Assembly (NCBI GenBank): GCA_022013615.1
Contig: JAKLQB010000474.1
Coordinates: forward strand, 1 to 12,562
Source: Desulfobacterales bacterium
GTDB lineage: Bacteria > Desulfobacterota > DSM-4660 > Desulfatiglandales > Desulfatiglandaceae
Reading direction: 5' to 3'
DNA: 12,562 bases
Below the pieces are notes generated by a model, which searched no databases, had not been told where the DNA came from, and saw only the letters and a list, made by a program, of their open reading frames with translations. Positions 5,515-12,562 of this stretch are shown here, piece by piece; position 1 is the first letter of the stretch; every line of letters begins with the position of its first letter. The translations under genes and the position numbers were made by a program.

Positions 5515-6666
5515 ATGGATTTTACCCTTTCCATGGAGCAGGAGATCCTGCGGAGCTCGGTCCGTGATTTTGCTGAAAAAGAGATTAAACCGGTCGCCAG
5601 AGAGCTGGATGAAAAAGAGGAGTTTTCCTATGACACCATGCGAAAGATGGGAGAACTGGGTCTTTTCGGCATGTTTGTCTCTGAGAAGTACGGTGGTCAG
5701 GGCATGGATTACGTGTCATATATCATTGCAACAGAGGAGATCGCCAGGGTGGACGGTTCTCACGCGGCAACTGTGGCAGCAGGTAATTCTCTGGGAATCG
5801 GGCCTCTCTATTATTTTGGAAATGAGGAACAGAAACAGAGGTACCTTCCGAAGCTTTGCACCGGTGAGGCCCTTTGGGGCTTTGGCTTAACCGAACCCAA
5901 TGCCGGCTCGGATGCCGGCAATTCCAAGACTACCGCAGTCCTGGAGGGCGACCAGTGGGTGATTAACGGCAGCAAGATATTTATTACAAATGCATCAACC
6001 AAAATTACATCGGGGATAACATCTCTTTGCCGTACAGGTACACGAGACGATGGCAGGCCTGAACTTTCATGCATCCTTATTGAACAGGATACCCCGGGGT
6101 ATGAGGCCAGGGAAATGCACGGAAAGATGATGTGGCGGGGTTCCAACACAAGTGAGCTCTATTTTGACGATTGCCGGGTCCCCAGGGAAAACCAGTTGGG
6201 GGCACGGGGAAATGGTTTTCATCAGATGCTGGAAACCCTGGATGGAGGACGCCTGTCCATTGGCGCCATGGGCCTGGGAGGAGCCCAGGGCTGTTTTGAT
6301 CTCGCCCTTAAGTACAGTAATGAGCGTGTGCAGTTCGGTAAACCAATATCCAATTTTCAGGTAAACGCCTTTAAACTGGCGGACATGGCCCTTGAGGTCG
6401 AGTGTGCCCGCCTAATCCTTTACAAGGCCTACTGGTTGCGGGATAATAAAAAATCATTTTCCAAGGAAGCGGCCATGGCCAAACTCTATTGCTCAGAAGT
6501 TATGTATAGATGTGCAAACCACGCTGTCCAGCTCCACGGTGGCTACGGGCTCATGAAAGAGTACGACATTGAAAGGTTTTACAGAGATCAAAAGCTTCTG
6601 GATATTGGGGAAGGGACCTCGGAGGTGCAACGCATAGTTATTTCAAGGCTCATAGGAGCTTTGTAG
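5515..6666 (+). CDS. Acyl-CoA dehydrogenase
   Basis: FAD-dependent acyl-CoA dehydrogenase, 383 residues, the usual length. It introduces the alpha-beta double bond into an acyl-CoA and passes electrons to electron-transfer flavoprotein. Signature one, LTEPNAGSDAGN, is at 125-136. Signature two lies in VQLHGGYGLMKEYDIERFYRD near the C-terminus. The catalytic base fits Glu366 in the conserved GEGTSEVQR, the position used by short- and medium-chain enzymes. The chain length of the substrate (short-chain or branched, such as butyryl or isobutyryl) is not decidable here. The ATG at 5515 follows AAGGTGG and gives the normal N-terminus; an ATG at 5473 would add 14 odd residues. The 3' end overlaps the convergent ribonuclease Z-like gene by 24 bases. 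Confidence 0.95.
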   Translation: MDFTLSMEQEILRSSVRDFAEKEIKPVARELDEKEEFSYDTMRKMGELGLFGMFVSEKYGGQGMDYVSYIIATEEIARVDGSHAATVAAGNSLGIGPLYYFGNEEQKQRYLPKLCTGEALWGFGLTEPNAGSDAGNSKTTAVLEGDQWVINGSKIFITNASTKITSGITSLCRTGTRDDGRPELSCILIEQDTPGYEAREMHGKMMWRGSNTSELYFDDCRVPRENQLGARGNGFHQMLETLDGGRLSIGAMGLGGAQGCFDLALKYSNERVQFGKPISNFQVNAFKLADMALEVECARLILYKAYWLRDNKKSFSKEAAMAKLYCSEVMYRCANHAVQLHGGYGLMKEYDIERFYRDQKLLDIGEGTSEVQRIVISRLIGAL

Positions 6667-7674
6667 AATTCTTTCATAAGCCTCCTTTGCTTCCCTCTCC
6701 AGATCATCGGCGCGGTGTTTGTAACGCGGTGAGAAGTGGAACAACTGTAAAGACTTCACTCCTGCTTTTCCTGCCAGTTCCCCTGCTTCCCTTGCTGTGA
6801 GATGATATTTTTTAAGCGCCATGTCTTTTTCACTATCCAGAAAAGCCGCTTCTATAAAAAGATGATTAGCCTCTTTTGCAAGCTCAATGATTTTTCTGGA
6901 ATTTTCAGTAGTTGCTGCCACGTCTGTTATATATACTATTTTTTGGCCAGGTGAAATCCTGGCGATCTTTCCCGCCAATTCACCCAGCACGAATCTCTTT
7001 TCCCGTGTAGCCTTTCCCTTCTCCTCCCATGAAACCACAAAATCACTGTGCGGATTTTCTTCCTGGTAGATTGCCGCCTTGAACCAATTTAGCCAGGCAC
7101 CCACTGGAAGCCCCAGCTCCTTGAGTCCTTCCTTGATAATGTTCACATAGAAGTTTTCAGTGAGGGCAAGGCCGAGACAGGGTATTCGATGATCAAGCAG
7201 GGCGCCATGAACTGAAAAGGAAGGTTCTTCCAGGAGGTTGCCGGAAAAAAGTCTTGATGAAGGCGCCTTTTTCGGCTGAAATCGATCTTGGCAAATATAT
7301 GTTTTTGTATAAATCTTATCCTGGTGAACCTCGTTGACTTTAAGCACAAAATCATTTTCATATTCACTGACCAGGTTCCAGGTGTACCCAGCTAATTTGC
7401 CTTCCACATGCTGGAAAAAATCCGGTGGACCAAAGAGATGCAGGGTTTTATCCCTGCCGAGTAAGGTCCTCAAAAGGGTATCAAAACCGATGAAATGGTC
7501 TATGTGCGTATGGGTGACAAAGACGTGGGATACCTTCAGGAGATCCTTAGATGATAATGAGCACAAGTCCCCGAGATCAAACATCAGCGCCCTTTTTTCA
7601 AAGAGAAAGGGGATGAATAGCCCTGGATCTGAAAAGGGGTCGTTGATCAGTCTGGGATGAAAGGAGGGCCTCAT
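6643..7674 (-). CDS. Ribonuclease Z-like metallo-beta-lactamase fold hydrolase
   Basis: Soluble zinc-dependent hydrolase of 343 residues. The metal motif THTHIDH gives His55, His57, Asp59 and His60. Further ligands fit His162 (LDHRIP), Asp251 (YITDVAAT) and His313 (LFHFSPRY), with a conserved HLTAREAGELA before the last. This order and the HFSPRY ending are those of tRNase Z, which trims tRNA 3' trailers. The protein is slightly longer than the roughly 305-residue bacterial enzymes and the N-terminus (DPGLFIPFLFEKRALMFDLGD) is that of a subgroup, so another MBL nuclease or esterase role is possible. The start at 7674 has only a weak GGA-type ribosome site, but the N-terminus looks complete. 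The gene is divergent from the IHF-like gene. Confidence 0.85.
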   Translation of the reverse strand: MRPSFHPRLINDPFSDPGLFIPFLFEKRALMFDLGDLCSLSSKDLLKVSHVFVTHTHIDHFIGFDTLLRTLLGRDKTLHLFGPPDFFQHVEGKLAGYTWNLVSEYENDFVLKVNEVHQDKIYTKTYICQDRFQPKKAPSSRLFSGNLLEEPSFSVHGALLDHRIPCLGLALTENFYVNIIKEGLKELGLPVGAWLNWFKAAIYQEENPHSDFVVSWEEKGKATREKRFVLGELAGKIARISPGQKIVYITDVAATTENSRKIIELAKEANHLFIEAAFLDSEKDMALKKYHLTAREAGELAGKAGVKSLQLFHFSPRYKHRADDLEREAKEAYERILQSSYEP

Positions 7675-7796
7675 CTGAATATATCCAACGTTTTGAAATT
7701 ACCTCAAATGTTTGACAAAGCTTAACAGATGTGTCATTGTTTGCCAAGTTCCCGTCTGTAAACCTTTATTTTTATAATATAAATTCGAGGTCGCAA

Positions 7797-8144
7797 ATGA
7801 CGCTGACCAAGACGGATATTGTAAATAGTGTGATGCAGGAGGTACGGTTTAAGAATCGGCACAAGGGCCCGCAACAGTTCCTATTTCCTGAGATGGACTG
7901 TATATTCCTGAGCCGGAAACGTGCTGACGAGATTGTGGGCAGCCTGTTTGAGATTATCAAAAAAACCCTGGTCAGTGGAGAAGATGTTCTTATTTCAGGC
8001 TTTGGTAAGTTTCAGGTGAAATTCAGATGGGCCAGGAAAGGGAGGAATCCCAAAACAGGAGAGATGATTATTCTGAGATCACGGAGGACCGTTACCTTCC
8101 GAACTTCGCCAAAATTAAGGAAAAAAATAAACCCTCCGGACTAA
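7797..8144 (+). CDS. IHF/HU family DNA-bending protein with an internal insert
   Basis: Nucleoid protein of 115 residues that should bend DNA as a dimer. The body is IHF-alpha-like: SLFEIIKKTLVSGEDVLISGFGKF (split around residue 60), then GRNPKTGE (82-89) with the intercalating proline Pro85 at the tip of the beta arm, then RRTVTFRTSPKLRKKIN. Normal HU/IHF proteins are 90-100 residues. The extra length lies at about residues 18-38, between helix 1 and helix 2, with the sequence FKNRHKGPQQFLFPEMDCIF. The ATG at 7797 lies 6 bases after GAGG; an in-frame ATG at 7731 would add 22 unrelated residues. A TATAAT at 7773-7778 is a plausible -10 box without a clear -35. The gene ends 9 bases before the convergent clpB stop. 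Confidence 0.9.
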   Translation: MTLTKTDIVNSVMQEVRFKNRHKGPQQFLFPEMDCIFLSRKRADEIVGSLFEIIKKTLVSGEDVLISGFGKFQVKFRWARKGRNPKTGEMIILRSRRTVTFRTSPKLRKKINPPD

Positions 8145-8153
8145 GTTCCAAAC

Positions 8154-10736
8154 TTATTGAAAAACTAAATTACCATCCCTTACATCCATTCTCAAATGAT
8201 CCCCTTCTTTAACAGATCCGTCTAAGATTTTCATGGCCAAAGGGTCCTGAACAAGGTGCTGAATGGTCCTCTTGAGGGGCCTTGCACCATACACCGGATC
8301 AAACCCGGAATTGGCAAGAAACTCTTTTGTCTTATCCGTAAGTTCTAAGGTGATCTTGCTGGCCTCGAGACGCTTAGCCAAAAGTCCCATTTGGATTTCC
8401 ACGATCTTTTTGATTTCCTCGGGACCCAGTGAGTTGAAGATTACGATCTCATCAATCCGGTTCAGGAATTCAGGCCTAAAGGTGGACCGGAGAGCATCCA
8501 TCACCCGCTTTTCCATCTCAGGGCTGTTTGTGTCCCCCAATTCCTGTATCCACTGTGTTCCCACATTGGAGGTCATGATAAGAACGGTGTTTTTAAAACC
8601 CACCGTCCGGCCTTTCCCATCTGTCATCCTGCCGTCGTCCAGGATCTGGAGCAGGACATTAAACACATCGGGATGAGCCTTCTCAATCTCATCGAATAGG
8701 ACCACAGAATATGGATGTCTTCTCACGGCCTCTGTCAGGTAGCCACCCTCATCATACCCCACATAGCCCGGGGGAGCGCCTATGAGCCTTGCAACTGAGT
8801 GTTTTTCCATGTATTCTGACATGTCAACGCGTACCATGTACTGCTCATCGTCAAAAAGAAATTCCGCTAAGGCCCTGGCAAGTTCTGTCTTGCCCACGCC
8901 GGTAGGTCCCAAAAATATAAAAGATCCTATTGGTCGATTGGGATCCTGCAATCCGGAACGAGCTCGGCGAACTGCATTGGCCACAGCAATGATTCCTTTT
9001 TCCTGGCCGATCACCCGCAAACCTAACCGGTCCTCCATCTTCAAAAGCTTCTCTTTTTCACCTTCCATCATCCGTGAGACAGGGATTCCGGTCCATTTGG
9101 CGACCACTTCTGCAATATCTTCACTGTCTACCTCTTCCTTGAGCATCTTTTGATCGGATTGGAGTTCCTCAAGTTTCTTGTTTTCCTCGTTCAGGCTTTT
9201 CTCCAGCTCTATAAGAGTTCCATACTTGAGTTCCGCAGCCTTGGTGAGGTCTCCCTGTCGCTCAGCAATCTGGGCCTCAGATCTGGTGGACTCGAGCTTT
9301 TCTTTGATATTCCTGATATTGGAGATGGTTTCCTTTTCCCTTTTCCAGTGGGCGGTCATCTCATCGGTTTGCCCCCTTAGTTCGCTCAAATCTTTCTCAA
9401 TTTTTTTGAGTCGATCTTTGGATGCCTGGTCCTTTTCTTTCTTTAGGGCCTCTTTCTCTATTTCGAGTTGAGTGATTTTTCTCTGAATATCATCGATCTC
9501 TGCCGGCAGGCTGTCAATTTCAATCCTTAACTTGGACGTGGCCTCGTCCATGAGATCTATGGCCTTATCAGGCAGGAACCGATCCGTAATATACCTGTGT
9601 GATAATGTGGCCGCAGCTACAAGGGCTGAATCCTTGATACGCACACCATGATGGACCTCGTATTTTTCCTTTAGTCCGCGCAGGATTGAAATTGTGTCTT
9701 CAACATTGGGTTCTTCCACCATCACCGGTTGAAAGCGCCTCTCCAGGGCAGCATCCTTTTCAATATGTTTTCTGTATTCTTTTATGGTTGTGGCGCCCAC
9801 GCACCTTAATTCGCCGCGCGCCAGGGCAGGTTTTAGCATATTGGAGGCGTCCACAGCCCCTTCGGCAGCACCGGCACCTACCATAGTATGTATCTCGTCT
9901 ATGAAGAGGATGATTTGTCCATGTGCATCGATCACCTCTTTGAGCACGGCCTTGAGCCGATCCTCAAATTCACCGCGGTATTTCGCGCCGGCCACAAGGG
10001 CCCCCATATCCAAAGCCACTACTCTTTTATCTTTCAGGGTCTCGGGGATATCTCCCTGGACTATTCTCTGCGCCAGGCCCTCCACAATGGCGGTTTTGCC
10101 AACCCCCGGCTCGCCAATTAGCACAGGGTTGTTTTTGGTTCTCCTTGACAGGACCTGGACAATCCTCCGAATCTCATCGTCCCGACCGATCACTGGATCC
10201 AGATCCCCTTTTGAAGCAATCGCGGTCAGGTCTTGACTGAAGCGCTCCAGGGCCTGGTACTTGTCTTCAGGGTTCTGATCCGTAATCCGCTGACCACCCC
10301 TGATGTCAACCAGGGCTTTCAGGATCATATCCCTGGTAATCCCTGCAACCACAAGTAGTCGTGCCGCCTCCCCCTCTTTTTCCCCTGTCACGGCCAAGAG
10401 GATATGCTCAAGGCTCACAAATTCATCTTTCATCTGTTCGGCTTCAGCAAAGGCCTTGTCCAGGACCGCCTTGGAACGGGGTGAGATGTAGGCCTGACCC
10501 ACGCCTGACCCGGAAACCCGGGGAGTTTTTTCCAAAGCAGCTTCAAAAGATTCCATAAGCCGCCTCTGGTCAACCCCGATTTTCCCCAAGAGGGACGGGA
10601 TTACGCCCTCAGTTTGCTCCAGGATCGCTATCACAAGATGCTCGGGTTCAATCTGTTGATGGTTAAACCTTTCGGCTAATTGTTGTGAAGTCTGTATGAC
10701 TTCTTGTGCTTTTAAGGTAAATTTATCAAACCGCAT
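8154..10736 (-). CDS. clpB: ATP-dependent chaperone ClpB (protein disaggregase)
   Basis: Cytosolic hexameric AAA+ disaggregase that pulls polypeptides out of aggregates together with DnaK. At 860 residues it is full length. The N-domain with two Clp repeats spans 1-145. AAA-1 has Walker A GEPGVGKT (208-215), Walker B ILFIDE (276-281), pore loop KYRGEFE (Tyr253) and arginine fingers Arg333-334. The coiled-coil middle domain runs from about 408 to 530. AAA-2 has Walker A GPTGVGKT (610-617), Walker B VVLFDE (678-683), pore loop GYVGYDE and sensor-2 GAR (817-819). There is no ClpP-binding loop of the ClpA/ClpC type, as expected. GGAGG lies 10 bases before the ATG. No sigma32-type promoter is obvious, but a TTGACA lies upstream (10835-10830). 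Confidence 0.98.
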   Translation of the reverse strand: MRFDKFTLKAQEVIQTSQQLAERFNHQQIEPEHLVIAILEQTEGVIPSLLGKIGVDQRRLMESFEAALEKTPRVSGSGVGQAYISPRSKAVLDKAFAEAEQMKDEFVSLEHILLAVTGEKEGEAARLLVVAGITRDMILKALVDIRGGQRITDQNPEDKYQALERFSQDLTAIASKGDLDPVIGRDDEIRRIVQVLSRRTKNNPVLIGEPGVGKTAIVEGLAQRIVQGDIPETLKDKRVVALDMGALVAGAKYRGEFEDRLKAVLKEVIDAHGQIILFIDEIHTMVGAGAAEGAVDASNMLKPALARGELRCVGATTIKEYRKHIEKDAALERRFQPVMVEEPNVEDTISILRGLKEKYEVHHGVRIKDSALVAAATLSHRYITDRFLPDKAIDLMDEATSKLRIEIDSLPAEIDDIQRKITQLEIEKEALKKEKDQASKDRLKKIEKDLSELRGQTDEMTAHWKREKETISNIRNIKEKLESTRSEAQIAERQGDLTKAAELKYGTLIELEKSLNEENKKLEELQSDQKMLKEEVDSEDIAEVVAKWTGIPVSRMMEGEKEKLLKMEDRLGLRVIGQEKGIIAVANAVRRARSGLQDPNRPIGSFIFLGPTGVGKTELARALAEFLFDDEQYMVRVDMSEYMEKHSVARLIGAPPGYVGYDEGGYLTEAVRRHPYSVVLFDEIEKAHPDVFNVLLQILDDGRMTDGKGRTVGFKNTVLIMTSNVGTQWIQELGDTNSPEMEKRVMDALRSTFRPEFLNRIDEIVIFNSLGPEEIKKIVEIQMGLLAKRLEASKITLELTDKTKEFLANSGFDPVYGARPLKRTIQHLVQDPLAMKILDGSVKEGDHLRMDVRDGNLVFQ

Positions 10737-10806
10737 GGTTTATTTTCCTCCAATATCATACGTTATCTTATTGCTGAATATTTAACACTTTAGCAAAGAC
10801 TGATTA

Positions 10807-10835
10807 AAATTAAGTTCTATCAAGGGAGATGTCAA
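10807..10835 (-). promoter_or_regulatory. Possible clpB promoter
   Basis: On the minus strand a perfect TTGACA (10835-10830) is followed after 17 bases by TAATTT (10812-10807), with TTTAAT overlapping downstream. The -10 is weak. It lies about 70 bases before the clpB start. No good heat-shock sigma32 element is seen. Confidence 0.35.
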
Positions 10836-11012
10836 TATGTGGACATTGGATTGAAGGCATAAGGAGCAAGGGGGAAAAGGCGCTGGGGCAGAAAGTGTCA
10901 TTGCTGCTTAGCCCATTTGTTCAAGAGAAAAAAGGGCATTCCATCAAATTATGATGAAGGGTCCCATTTTTTTGATACAAAGGGCGGAAGCAAACTGGTT
11001 ATGATTGTTTAG

Positions 11013-11239
11013 CTTGGGTCCAATAGGGAAAGCCTAATTGAGCTGCTGTCAAAAGCATTTGCCTTATCCGTGCCCAGTCCGGAGGCCATGAAAATAAAGG
11101 ACGAGGTCGGCTTTTTCCAGGCAGTCAAGGCCAGACTGATAAAATTTGAGCCCATCGACAAAGCCAAGTCCGACGAAGAAATTGAGCCGCTATCAGGCAG
11201 ATAGTGGATAAGGCGGTTGTATCAAAACCTGAAATTATC
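11013..11239 (+). pseudogene. Type I restriction enzyme R subunit (HsdR) C-terminal remnant
   Basis: Reading from 11013, codons give NRESLIELLSKAFALSVPSPEA and then EVGFFQAVKARLIKF up to DEEIE at 11186, matching the helical C-terminal region of HsdR proteins. After 11186 the match continues one base out of frame as AIRQIVDKAVVSKPEII (from 11189) and then hits TGA at 11240. One base has therefore been lost at about 11187, and both the motor/nuclease part upstream and the last part downstream are absent. A stop in the same frame at 11010 closes it upstream. A start codon is lacking, so it is not expressed as a protein. From 10840 to 11010 there is a short open frame (ending GSKLVMIV) that I cannot assign; it may be further debris. 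Confidence 0.7.
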
Positions 11240-11456
11240 TGAGTTTCAAGGTGAATTTGGGTAGTCTTTATTCGACTAAATTTTAAGGTTTCATAAGGTA
11301 GTCGTAACAAAATGAGGGCTATTCAAAGTCAGACACATGGTAAGAAACCTGACAAAAACTTGCTTGAACGACCCACCTTGTATGATTCTCAACTAATTTT
11401 CCCACCTTCGCAATAAACTGTGTACGCCAGGTAGAGTAGTATTTCCACAAAATTAA

Positions 11457-11474
11457 GTAATATCAAGATATTAC
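11457..11474. promoter_or_regulatory. Perfect 8-bp-arm palindrome upstream of the unknown gene
   Basis: GTAATATC-AA-GATATTAC is a perfect inverted repeat with a 2-base centre, too tight for an RNA hairpin and typical of a dimeric regulator's operator. It lies about 145 bases before the start of the ribbon-helix-helix-like gene. From 11243 to 11456 I see no gene; TAGTC/GACTA (11262-11278) is a minor inverted repeat. Confidence 0.5.
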
Positions 11475-11519
11475 ATGGAATAATTTTTTCTTTAAGGAAA
11501 GATAGGATTTCTGCTTGGC

Positions 11520-11579
11520 TTCACAGTTAAAGTTTGTTACTGTGCAGTTAACTGTGAAGGCATTAATTATTAACTGTAA
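11520..11579. promoter_or_regulatory. Cluster of TTAACTGTGAA operator-like sites
   Basis: TTCACAGTTAA (11520-11530) and TTAACTGTGAA (11548-11558) are perfect 11-bp inverted copies. A third copy, TTAACTGTAA (11570-11579), repeats the second in direct orientation with one change. They end about 40 bases before the ATG of the unknown gene, where a promoter would lie. The arrangement fits autoregulation by a ribbon-helix-helix protein, but that is inference. Confidence 0.6.
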
Positions 11580-11618
11580 CTTTCCTGTGTATCAACAGGA
11601 GAACTAAAGGAGGGAAAT

Positions 11619-12443
11619 ATGGAAACAATAACGATTGAGATTGACATTGAAGTCTATGTAAAGTTGAAGGAAATCGCTGATCCATTCGTTGACACAACGC
11701 CAAATTTGGTTATTCGCCGTTTACTGGGTTTGCCAAAAAAAAAGATTGAGAAAATGCATGGTGAAATGGGGTCATCTCGCTATCATTCGGCAGTAACTGT
11801 CAATAGGCAAGGCGTGGCTGTAGGAAACAAAATTGTGGGATTGTCGTCTTCAAGTGCTGCTGTAGAGAAACTCCGATCATCTTCCCCTCATTCCCATCCA
11901 GCATTCCTTACTTTCCTGATGGACAAGTTTCAGAATACGCACGGCAATTACAAGACCTCAGATATAGTCCCCTTTTTGGAAACCGCTAATCTTCGAACTC
12001 TTTCGGGAAGCTATCGGAATCCTTGGATGCCAGCCCCATACAAGACACTTAATAGCTGTACCCGAACCATCGAACATTTCAGGCAAACCCGAAAATTTGG
12101 CTGTTGGGGGGGAAAAGATACAAAAGCCAATTGTGATGCCCGAGACACCTGTATCTATCATCCTGATAATCAAGATCCAATAAGGAACAAATGCGATCTC
12201 AGAAAGGGGGTCATTTGGAAACGAGCAAATCCTGAATCGCCCTATGAATATGGAATGCACTATGTAGAGGTGGTTAAACAAGAGTTGCTAAGTGGAGCAC
12301 CCATGCCTTTGGAACCATTATTGTCGGTGTTATACCTTGACAGCCGCTGGGAGGAAGACTTAGTTAGCAGCTTCACGAAAAAATTTTACTTCAACGAGAG
12401 AGAGATGGAGTTGTTTAGTCTCAGGTCCAAGCATGATTCATAG
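11619..12443 (+). CDS. Unknown protein with SeqA/RHH-like N-terminus and Cys/His cluster
   Basis: I do not recognise this 274-residue protein as a whole. The first 40 residues (TITIEIDIEVYVKLKEIADP, then NLVIRRLLGL) have the strand-helix-helix pattern of a ribbon-helix-helix DNA-binding domain, most like the N-terminal oligomerisation domain of SeqA. A low-complexity linker with SSSSAAVEKLRSSSPHSHP (75-93) leads to a C-terminal region with Cys147, Cys162, Cys172, Cys178, His181 and Cys192, spaced like a possible zinc site and embedded in FGCWGGKD, CDARDTCIYHP and NKCDLRKG. The final part is helical and acidic/basic mixed. The start at 11619 follows AAGGAGGG. It sits between an HsdR remnant and an IS-like end, behind a cluster of palindromes, so a restriction, anti-restriction or regulatory role is plausible but unproven. 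Confidence 0.75.
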   Translation: METITIEIDIEVYVKLKEIADPFVDTTPNLVIRRLLGLPKKKIEKMHGEMGSSRYHSAVTVNRQGVAVGNKIVGLSSSSAAVEKLRSSSPHSHPAFLTFLMDKFQNTHGNYKTSDIVPFLETANLRTLSGSYRNPWMPAPYKTLNSCTRTIEHFRQTRKFGCWGGKDTKANCDARDTCIYHPDNQDPIRNKCDLRKGVIWKRANPESPYEYGMHYVEVVKQELLSGAPMPLEPLLSVLYLDSRWEEDLVSSFTKKFYFNEREMELFSLRSKHDS

Positions 12444-12498
12444 AACTCATGCACTGTTTATGAAGAACTGAAAACTGTTAAAGAGCAGATAACTGCGT

Positions 12499-12562
12499 AT
12501 TCCGATCCATTCCGGACACCCATTCCAATAATTTTCGGACAGTGATTCCGATCCATTCCGGA
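12499..12562. mobile_element. Tandem 23-bp-period repeats, probable end of an IS21-type element (partial)
   Basis: Three copies of a 20-base unit (pattern ATTCC, seven to nine bases, CGGACA) lie at 12499-12518, 12522-12541 and 12545-12562, separated by exactly 3 bases (ccc, gtg). The third copy is cut by the window edge; copies one and three are identical over the visible part. Multiple terminal repeats of this ATTCCGAT...CCGGACA kind are, as I recall, typical of IS21-family ends, where they bind the IstA transposase. The istA/istB genes would lie beyond the window. The exact element boundary is not visible. Confidence 0.55.

Noticed and set aside
8263..10558. Several + strand open frames of 60-150 codons opposite clpB
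   Set aside because: They are antisense shadows of a strongly conserved gene, with no start signals of their own.
12499..12562. CRISPR array
   Set aside because: The repeats are separated by only 3 bases, so there are no spacers; the pattern fits transposase-binding repeats.

Overview
This looks like a piece of a mesophilic Gram-negative bacterial chromosome. It most resembles a sulfate-reducer-type deltaproteobacterium (Desulfobacterota). That placement is an inference from the mix of families (PA2779-type exported protein, IHF-like protein with an internal insert, acyl-CoA dehydrogenase, omega-amino-acid aminotransferase of the taurine/beta-alanine type) and from palindromic and short-oligomer repeats between genes. 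No rRNA or tRNA is present to settle it.

Left part (1-2120). The window opens inside a fosmidomycin-resistance-type MFS exporter on the + strand. It meets a three-gene minus-strand operon: a PA2779-family small exported membrane protein, a C39-type cysteine peptidase-like lipoprotein and a TPR lipoprotein. The genes are tightly spaced and all are exported, so they probably act together at the cell envelope.

2120-2970 is a long non-coding stretch rich in structure. It holds an inverted repeat in the operon leader, two oppositely oriented arrays of GGTTCA-type oligomers, a + strand terminator and a GNRA/UUCG-type hairpin. It also holds a candidate minus-strand structured RNA of about 220 nt, with its own sigma70-type promoter, nested helices and a strong intrinsic terminator.

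Middle (2970-6666). An intact beta-ureidopropionase-like amidohydrolase is followed by a near-perfect 151-bp palindromic element, then by a class III aminotransferase broken twice: a 1-base frameshift, and loss of its second half at a junction to the inverted first 32 codons of an aldehyde dehydrogenase. Amidohydrolase, omega-aminotransferase and malonate/methylmalonate semialdehyde dehydrogenase are successive steps of reductive pyrimidine / beta-alanine breakdown, so this looks like a degraded or mis-assembled pathway locus. An intact acyl-CoA dehydrogenase with a good promoter follows.

Housekeeping block (6643-10736). A ribonuclease Z-like metallo-beta-lactamase protein, an IHF/HU protein with an unusual insert, and full-length ClpB are all intact.

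Right end (10740-12562). This is AT-richer and accessory in nature. It holds a frameshifted remnant of a type I restriction HsdR C-terminus, two sets of operator-like palindromes, and a gene for an unrecognised 274-residue protein with a SeqA/ribbon-helix-helix-like N-terminus and a Cys/His cluster. Tandem 23-bp-period repeats at the edge look like the end of an IS21-type insertion sequence. The best candidate for something undescribed is the unknown gene with its palindromic control region; the second is the structured RNA at 2508-2727.
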